Positions 30,257-34,633 of a stretch of DNA of 34,633 bases are shown here, in pieces. Each line of letters begins with the position of its first letter. Position 1 is the first letter of the stretch. Both the position numbers and the translations under genes were made by a program. The notes under the pieces were generated by a model. The model worked only from the letters and a program-made list of their open reading frames with translations. It did no database searches and was not told the DNA's origin. The stretch comes from Candidatus Limivicinus faecipullorum (lineage in GTDB: Bacteria; Bacillota; Clostridia; Oscillospirales; Oscillospiraceae): assembly GCA_018711755.1 (NCBI GenBank), contig DVHY01000137.1, positions 1 to 34,633 of the forward strand. The letters are read 5' to 3'.

Positions 30257-31630
30257 ATGAATCTGAAAGCCACAATCGCCATTATTATCTGCAAGCTGCT
30301 CCGCTCCTTCTCCCGCCTGGTCCACCGGGGGGGCACAGCCATGCCCGGGCGTATCGCCCTGAAATTCTGCCCTGAGCTCTTGTCCATAGTCTCCAAAGGG
30401 GTCAAGACCGTGGCCATCACCGGCACCAACGGCAAGACCACCAGCTCCCGCATGGTGGAGCAGGCCTTCCTGGAGCAGGGCAAAAGCTACTTTGCCAACC
30501 GCTCCGGGGCAAACCTCATCAGCGGCATCACCACGGAGTTCGTGATGAACAGCACTCTCTCCGGCAAATGCCGGAAGGAATACGCCGTCATCGAATGCGA
30601 CGAGGCGGCGGCCCGCCGGGTCTTCCCCCAGCTCAGGCCCCAGGTGGTGGTGGTCACCAACCTCTTCCGGGACCAGCTGGACCGCTACGGCGAAGTCACC
30701 CACACCCTGGGCAACATCCGGGCGGCTCTGGAGCCCATACCCCAGGCCAGGCTCTGCCTCAACGCCGACTGCTCCCTCACCTCCTCCCTGGCCCTGGACC
30801 TGGAAAATCCCGTGGTCTACTTCGGCATAGAAAAGGGCGCCGCCCCCTCCCGGCCCAAGCCCGAGATATCCGACGCCACCCACTGCATCCGCTGCAAGGC
30901 GGAATACGACTACGACTATATCAGCTACGGCCACCTGGGAGGCTTTCGCTGCCCCCGCTGCGGCTACAGCCGCCGCAAGGCCGACTACGCCGTGACGGAG
31001 ATACTCTCCCAGGGGGCCGACAGCAGCAGCCTCATCATGGACATCCGGGGAGAAAAACACATGGTCACGGTGAACCTGCCCGCCATGTACAATATATACA
31101 ACGCCATCGGAGCCGTCGCTGCCGTCAGTGAGATGGGTCTGGGGGCCCAGGCCGCCATCTCCGCCCTTGGAGATTTTCAATGCGGCTTCGGCCGCATGGA
31201 GCGCTTCCAGCTGGGCAAGGGCGGCGCCAGGATGATGCTGGTGAAAAACCCCGCCGGATGCAGCCAGGTGATAGAGTTCCTGGAAAATGTCCGGGAGAAG
31301 TTCTCCCTGGTGGTCTGCCTCAACGACCGCAGCGCCGACGGCACCGATATCTCCTGGATATGGGACGCCGATTTCGAGGGCCTGACCAAGCTCTCCGGCC
31401 GCCTGGAAAATGTCCTGGTCTCCGGGGACCGGGCCTCCGACATGGCCCTGCGCATAAAATACGCCGGCATTGCCCCGGAACACATCCGGACAGAGCGCAG
31501 CTATGAAAAGCTGGTGGAGTGGATAGAGCGCCAGGAAGCGCCGGTGTTCATCATGCCCACCTACACCGCCATGCTGGAGCTGCGGGAAGTGGTGATAAGC
31601 CACTGCGGCGGCAGCGAGTTCTGGGAATAA
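30257..31630 (+). CDS. murT: Lipid II isoglutaminyl synthase, Mur ligase subunit MurT
   Basis: 457 residues. The Mur ligase P-loop TGTNGKTT is at 55-62, with the middle-domain motif VVVVTNLFRDQLDRYGE. A Cys4 zinc ribbon is inserted in the central domain (C210-x2-C213, C232-x2-C235), as in MurT of Staphylococcus and Streptococcus but not in MurC-F. The C-terminal domain (about 320-457) is the DUF1727 part that binds GatD. With GatD it amidates the alpha-carboxyl of D-Glu in lipid II using ATP and glutamine. GGAG lies 9 nt before the ATG; gatD follows after 12 bp. Confidence 0.95.
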   Translation: MNLKATIAIIICKLLRSFSRLVHRGGTAMPGRIALKFCPELLSIVSKGVKTVAITGTNGKTTSSRMVEQAFLEQGKSYFANRSGANLISGITTEFVMNSTLSGKCRKEYAVIECDEAAARRVFPQLRPQVVVVTNLFRDQLDRYGEVTHTLGNIRAALEPIPQARLCLNADCSLTSSLALDLENPVVYFGIEKGAAPSRPKPEISDATHCIRCKAEYDYDYISYGHLGGFRCPRCGYSRRKADYAVTEILSQGADSSSLIMDIRGEKHMVTVNLPAMYNIYNAIGAVAAVSEMGLGAQAAISALGDFQCGFGRMERFQLGKGGARMMLVKNPAGCSQVIEFLENVREKFSLVVCLNDRSADGTDISWIWDADFEGLTKLSGRLENVLVSGDRASDMALRIKYAGIAPEHIRTERSYEKLVEWIERQEAPVFIMPTYTAMLELREVVISHCGGSEFWE

Positions 31631-31642
31631 GGAGGGGCGACT

Positions 31643-32368
31643 ATGGAACTTAGAATATGCCACATGTACCCGGACGTGCTGAACCTCTATGGGGACCGGG
31701 GCAACGTGATTTGCATGACAAAGCGCCTGGAGTGGCGGGGCATAGACGTGTCGGTGACAAAGCTGCCCATCGGGGACAGCCGCTCCCTGGCGGACTTCGA
31801 CCTGATATTCATAGGCGGCGGCCAGGACTTCGAGCAGCAGGTGCTGCTCTCGGACCTGCACCGGGGCAAGGACAGGGAGATAAAAGCCGCCGTGGAAGAC
31901 GGCGTCACCTTCCTGGCCATATGCGGCGGCTACCAGATGCTGGGCGCCTACTATGAGACCTTCGACGGCAAACGCTGCGATTTTATCGGGGCTCTGGACC
32001 TGTACACCAGGGGCTCGGTGAAGCGGATGATAGGCAACTACAAATTCCAGTGTTCCCCCTCTGCCGGGGGCAGCACCGTGGTGGGCTTTGAAAACCACAG
32101 CGGCAAGACCTGGCTGGGCAGCGGCCTGGAGCCCTTGGGCAAGGTGCTCTCCGGCTTCGGCAACAACGGGGAGGACGGCAGCGAGGGCGCCCACTACAAA
32201 AACGTCTTCGGCACCTACAGCCACGGCCCCCTTCTGCCCAAGAACCCTGAGCTCTGCGACTTTATACTGAAGACCGCCCTGGAGCGGAAATACGGCTCTG
32301 CGGAACTCTCCCCCCTGGATGACGGCTTCGAACTGCTGGCCCACGACGAGATGTGCGCCAAGCTCTGA
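31643..32368 (+). CDS. gatD: Lipid II isoglutaminyl synthase, glutaminase subunit GatD
   Basis: 241 residues, a CobQ-like class I glutamine amidotransferase. The nucleophile is C94 in LAICGGYQMLG and the catalytic His is H194 in TYSHGPLLPKNP; no third Glu is expected in this family. In S. aureus GatD the cysteine is also C94. It releases ammonia from glutamine for MurT. A strong AAGGAGG ribosome site lies before the ATG, 12 bp after murT. Confidence 0.95.
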   Translation: MELRICHMYPDVLNLYGDRGNVICMTKRLEWRGIDVSVTKLPIGDSRSLADFDLIFIGGGQDFEQQVLLSDLHRGKDREIKAAVEDGVTFLAICGGYQMLGAYYETFDGKRCDFIGALDLYTRGSVKRMIGNYKFQCSPSAGGSTVVGFENHSGKTWLGSGLEPLGKVLSGFGNNGEDGSEGAHYKNVFGTYSHGPLLPKNPELCDFILKTALERKYGSAELSPLDDGFELLAHDEMCAKL

Positions 32369-32387
32369 CACCTTTTGGAGGACACCG

Positions 32388-33653
32388 ATGATAAGATTTT
32401 ACAACGGGAAGACCCTCAGCTTCGGCGGCGGCATGAAGCTCAGCGGCCACGAGGTCTGGGTGGATGGAAGCACCATAGTCTATGTGGGCCCGGCAAAGGA
32501 GGATATGCCCGTCTTTCAGCGGCAGATAGATTTGAAGGGCGACCTGCTCATCCCCGGCTTCAAGGACGCCCACACCCACACCGCCATGGTCTTTCTCCGC
32601 TCCTACGCCGACGACCTGCCTTTGCAGGACTGGCTGTACAACAAGGTCTTTCCCCACGAGGCCAGGCTCACGCCGGAGGCCGTATACCAGTTCACCCGCC
32701 TGGGCATTCTGGAATACCTCTCTTCCGGCATAACCGCCAGCTTCGACATGTACTACTACAATGAGGCCTACGCCAAGGCCAATGTGGACTGCGGCTTCCG
32801 CACCGTCATCTGCTCGGCCATGAACGACTTCGACGCCGACCCCACCAACATAGAGCGGGAATACCTGCGCTTCAACAACTACAGCGAGCTGGTGAGCTAC
32901 AAGCTGGGCATCCACGCCGAGTACACCACCGGCCTTCAGCGCATGGAGTACATGGCCTCCCTGGCGGAGAAGTATCAGGCCCCCTGCTACATGCACTGCT
33001 GCGAGACCAGGGCGGAGGTGGAGGGCTGCCTGGAGCGCCACGGCCTCACTCCGCCCCAGCTGCTGGGCCGAATGGGCCTGTTTAACTACGGCGGCGCCGG
33101 CTTCCACTGCGTATGGATGAGCGATGAGGACATAGAGCTCTTTGCCCGCAAGGGCATCTACGCCGTCACCAACCCCGCCTCCAACGTGAAGCTGGCCAGC
33201 GGAGTTGCCCCGGTGGACAAAATGCTCTCCGCCGGAGTGCCCATGGCCATAGGCACCGACGGGGCTGCCAGCAACAACGCCCTGGACATGTTCCGGGAGA
33301 TGTACCTGGCCAGCTGCATGCAGAAGCTCAGCCTCATGGACGCCTCCGCCGGTAAAGCGGAGGAGATACTCACCATGGCCTGCGCGGGGGGAGCCCGGGC
33401 CATGGGCCTTGATGATTGCGACGATATAGCCCCGGGGAAAAAGGCGGACCTGTGCGTCATCGACCTGCACCGGCCCAACATGCAGCCGGAGCTGAACATA
33501 CCCAAAAACCTGGTCTATTCCGGCTCCAAGGAGAACGTGCGCCTGACCATGGTAAACGGCCGCATACTCTATGAAAACGGGGAGTTCTTCGTGGGGGAGG
33601 AGCCGGAGGAGATATACCGCCAGGTGAACCGGCTCTGCAGGAGTATTTTATGA
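32388..33653 (+). CDS. Amidohydrolase, SAH/MTA deaminase-like
   Basis: 421 residues. Metal ligands of the amidohydrolase fold: H62 and H64 (FKDAHTHTAM), H203 (YMHCCETRAE), H240 (FHCVW) and D291 (GTDGAASNN). The SYADDLPLQDWLYNKVFPHE segment is characteristic of S-adenosylhomocysteine and methylthioadenosine deaminases and related ATZ/TRZ enzymes. It probably deaminates an adenosine-type compound; the actual substrate is unproven. ATG 32388 is used because GGAGG lies about 7 nt upstream and the longer frame overlaps gatD without conserved residues. Its TGA overlaps the next ATG by 4 bp. Confidence 0.85.
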   Translation: MIRFYNGKTLSFGGGMKLSGHEVWVDGSTIVYVGPAKEDMPVFQRQIDLKGDLLIPGFKDAHTHTAMVFLRSYADDLPLQDWLYNKVFPHEARLTPEAVYQFTRLGILEYLSSGITASFDMYYYNEAYAKANVDCGFRTVICSAMNDFDADPTNIEREYLRFNNYSELVSYKLGIHAEYTTGLQRMEYMASLAEKYQAPCYMHCCETRAEVEGCLERHGLTPPQLLGRMGLFNYGGAGFHCVWMSDEDIELFARKGIYAVTNPASNVKLASGVAPVDKMLSAGVPMAIGTDGAASNNALDMFREMYLASCMQKLSLMDASAGKAEEILTMACAGGARAMGLDDCDDIAPGKKADLCVIDLHRPNMQPELNIPKNLVYSGSKENVRLTMVNGRILYENGEFFVGEEPEEIYRQVNRLCRSIL

Positions 33654-34492
33654 GGTACATAGACCTGCACGCCCACAGCACCGCCTCCGACGGCACCGTC
33701 TCCCCCGGGCAGCTGGCGGAGCTGGCTGTTCGCCAGGGGCTCTCCGCCCTGGCCCTTACCGACCACGACACCGTCCTGGGCTACCCGGAGCTGAAAAAGG
33801 CCGGGGAGAAGCTGGGGCTGGAGACCGTCCCCGGCATAGAGATAAGCACCAAGTTCCACCGGGCCGTCCACATCCTGGGCTACTACATCGACCCCCACTC
33901 CCCCCAGCTGGAGCCGGTGCTCAACTGGGTGGTGGAGGACCGGGACAAGCGCAACCGGGAGATGTGCCGGCTCATGGCCGCCGACGGGCTGCCGGTGGAC
34001 TACGAGGATATGAAAAAACGCTTCGGCCCGGTGATAGGCAGGCCCCACTTTGCCGATCTGCTGGTGGAGCTGGGCCTGGCCGAGAACGTCCGGGACGCCT
34101 TCGACCGCTATGTGGAGAAGGGACAGCGCTACTATGTGGGCCGCACCATCCTCCCCATAGAGAGGGCCATTGAGATAATCCGCCTCTCCGGGGGCGTGCC
34201 GGTGCTGGCCCATCCCTTCCAGTATAAATTGGATGACGCCGGCCTGCGGGAACTGATAGAGCACTGCATGGCCCAGGGCCTGCGGGGCATGGAATGCCGC
34301 TACAGCGGCTACGGCCCGGAGCAGAGCGCCTATCTGGAGAAGCTGGCGGAGGAATACGGCCTTGTAAAGACCGGGGGCAGCGACTTCCACGGCAGCAACA
34401 AGCCCCAGATCTCCCTGGGCAGCGGCACTGAAAACGATCTCCATGTGCCCTGTGAGTGGCTGGAACGGCTGAAGGAAGAGGCCGGGATATAA
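33650..34492 (+). CDS. PHP-domain phosphoesterase, RNase AM/YciV-like
   Basis: 280 residues. PHP motifs: DLHAHSTASDGT (H7 and H9), LTDHDTVLGY, GIEIST, PVLAHPFQ and the late GGSDFHG with metal-binding Asp and His. This set matches the YciV/TrpH group, whose E. coli member removes 5' nucleotides from RNA and hydrolyses 3',5'-bisphosphates such as pAp. The function here is inferred from that group. The ATG overlaps the amidohydrolase TGA (ATGA), so the two are coupled. Two strong hairpins follow. Confidence 0.88.
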   Translation: MRYIDLHAHSTASDGTVSPGQLAELAVRQGLSALALTDHDTVLGYPELKKAGEKLGLETVPGIEISTKFHRAVHILGYYIDPHSPQLEPVLNWVVEDRDKRNREMCRLMAADGLPVDYEDMKKRFGPVIGRPHFADLLVELGLAENVRDAFDRYVEKGQRYYVGRTILPIERAIEIIRLSGGVPVLAHPFQYKLDDAGLRELIEHCMAQGLRGMECRYSGYGPEQSAYLEKLAEEYGLVKTGGSDFHGSNKPQISLGSGTENDLHVPCEWLERLKEEAGI

Positions 34493-34523
34493 ATGGGAGC
34501 GGGAAAAATTCCCGCTCCCATTT
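34491..34523 (+). terminator. Terminator of the yfcE-murT-gatD operon
   Basis: A 15-bp perfect stem (34491-34505 with 34509-34523) with a 3-nt loop begins in the stop codon. Only TTT follows, so it relies on a strong stem. Confidence 0.75.
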
Positions 34524-34538
34524 CAGCCTGTCAAAGAA

Positions 34539-34567
34539 CCCCGGGATTCAGGAAGAGAATCCCGGGG
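34539..34567. terminator. Second hairpin at the window end
   Basis: CCCCGGGATTC (34539-34549) pairs with GAATCCCGGGG (34557-34567), with a 7-nt loop. No T-tract. It may back up the previous terminator. Nothing else is seen in the last 66 bases. Confidence 0.55.
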
Positions 34568-34633
34568 ATTTGGCATATATGGGGTTAAAAATCGTGAGAA
34601 TGTAGCGGAAAAAGGAGTTGTTCCAACTCCATA

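Noticed and set aside
29705..32371. 888-codon minus-strand open frame opposite yfcE, murT and gatD
   Set aside because: Same reason: antisense shadow over three well-identified enzymes, no ribosome site or family signature.

Overview
The window comes from a low-G+C-phylum but GC-rich (roughly 60% G+C by eye) anaerobic Firmicute, most likely a spore-forming Clostridia of the Oscillospirales type. The evidence is the mix of a germination protein of the YpeB family, an Enterococcus-like V-type ATPase, a HemZ-type radical SAM enzyme, the MurT/GatD pair, NifS/NifU/IscR iron-sulfur genes and SigA-like promoters. No phage, insertion sequence, tRNA, rRNA or CRISPR array was found. The placement is inferred from gene families only.

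Layout from left to right. 1-1200: a sensor-kinase-like ATPase with a degenerate H-box. 1213-3170: a minus-strand GntR(YtrA-type)/ABC ATPase/ABC permease operon with a palindromic operator lying on its promoter. 3332-3586: a small XRE-type regulator broken by one amber codon. 3635-5828: a minus-strand iscR-nifS-nifU operon. 5891-8464: a polar amino acid ABC importer (lipoprotein, permease, ATPase). 8471-8956: a CarD-like regulator. 9094-11896: hemZ, a uridine-kinase-like P-loop kinase and a small membrane protein. 12051-14357: a repeat-rich surface protein with a PxTG-type sorting signal.

14509-23407: a complete nine-gene V-type ATPase operon on the minus strand (ntpF-I-K-E-C-G-A-B-D, the Enterococcus hirae order). 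The K subunit keeps the Na+-ligand residues known from E. hirae. The operon is preceded by a SigA promoter that matches consensus at all 12 positions and a GC-rich, strongly structured leader of about 245 nt that I could not assign to a known family.

23553-26376: ypeB and gltX (minus). The ypeB ribosome binding site lies inside the 3' arm of the gltX terminator hairpin. 26527-28692: trpS and a TagO/WecA-like phosphoglycosyl transferase (plus). gltX and trpS are driven by divergent promoters that share one -35 sequence. 28744-29666: a three-gene minus-strand operon of small unknown proteins. 29735-34492: a plus-strand operon with a YfcE-like phosphoesterase, murT, gatD, an SAH/MTA-deaminase-like amidohydrolase and a PHP phosphoesterase, followed by strong hairpins.

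Themes that link the genes are cell-envelope work (tagO-like, murT/gatD, surface protein), ion homeostasis (V-ATPase), Fe-S supply (isc genes feeding enzymes such as HemZ) and nucleotide salvage. The most interesting unexplained items are the V-ATPase leader, the terminator/SD hairpin of ypeB, the unknown three-gene operon and the strong use of ATA isoleucine codons in GC-rich DNA.
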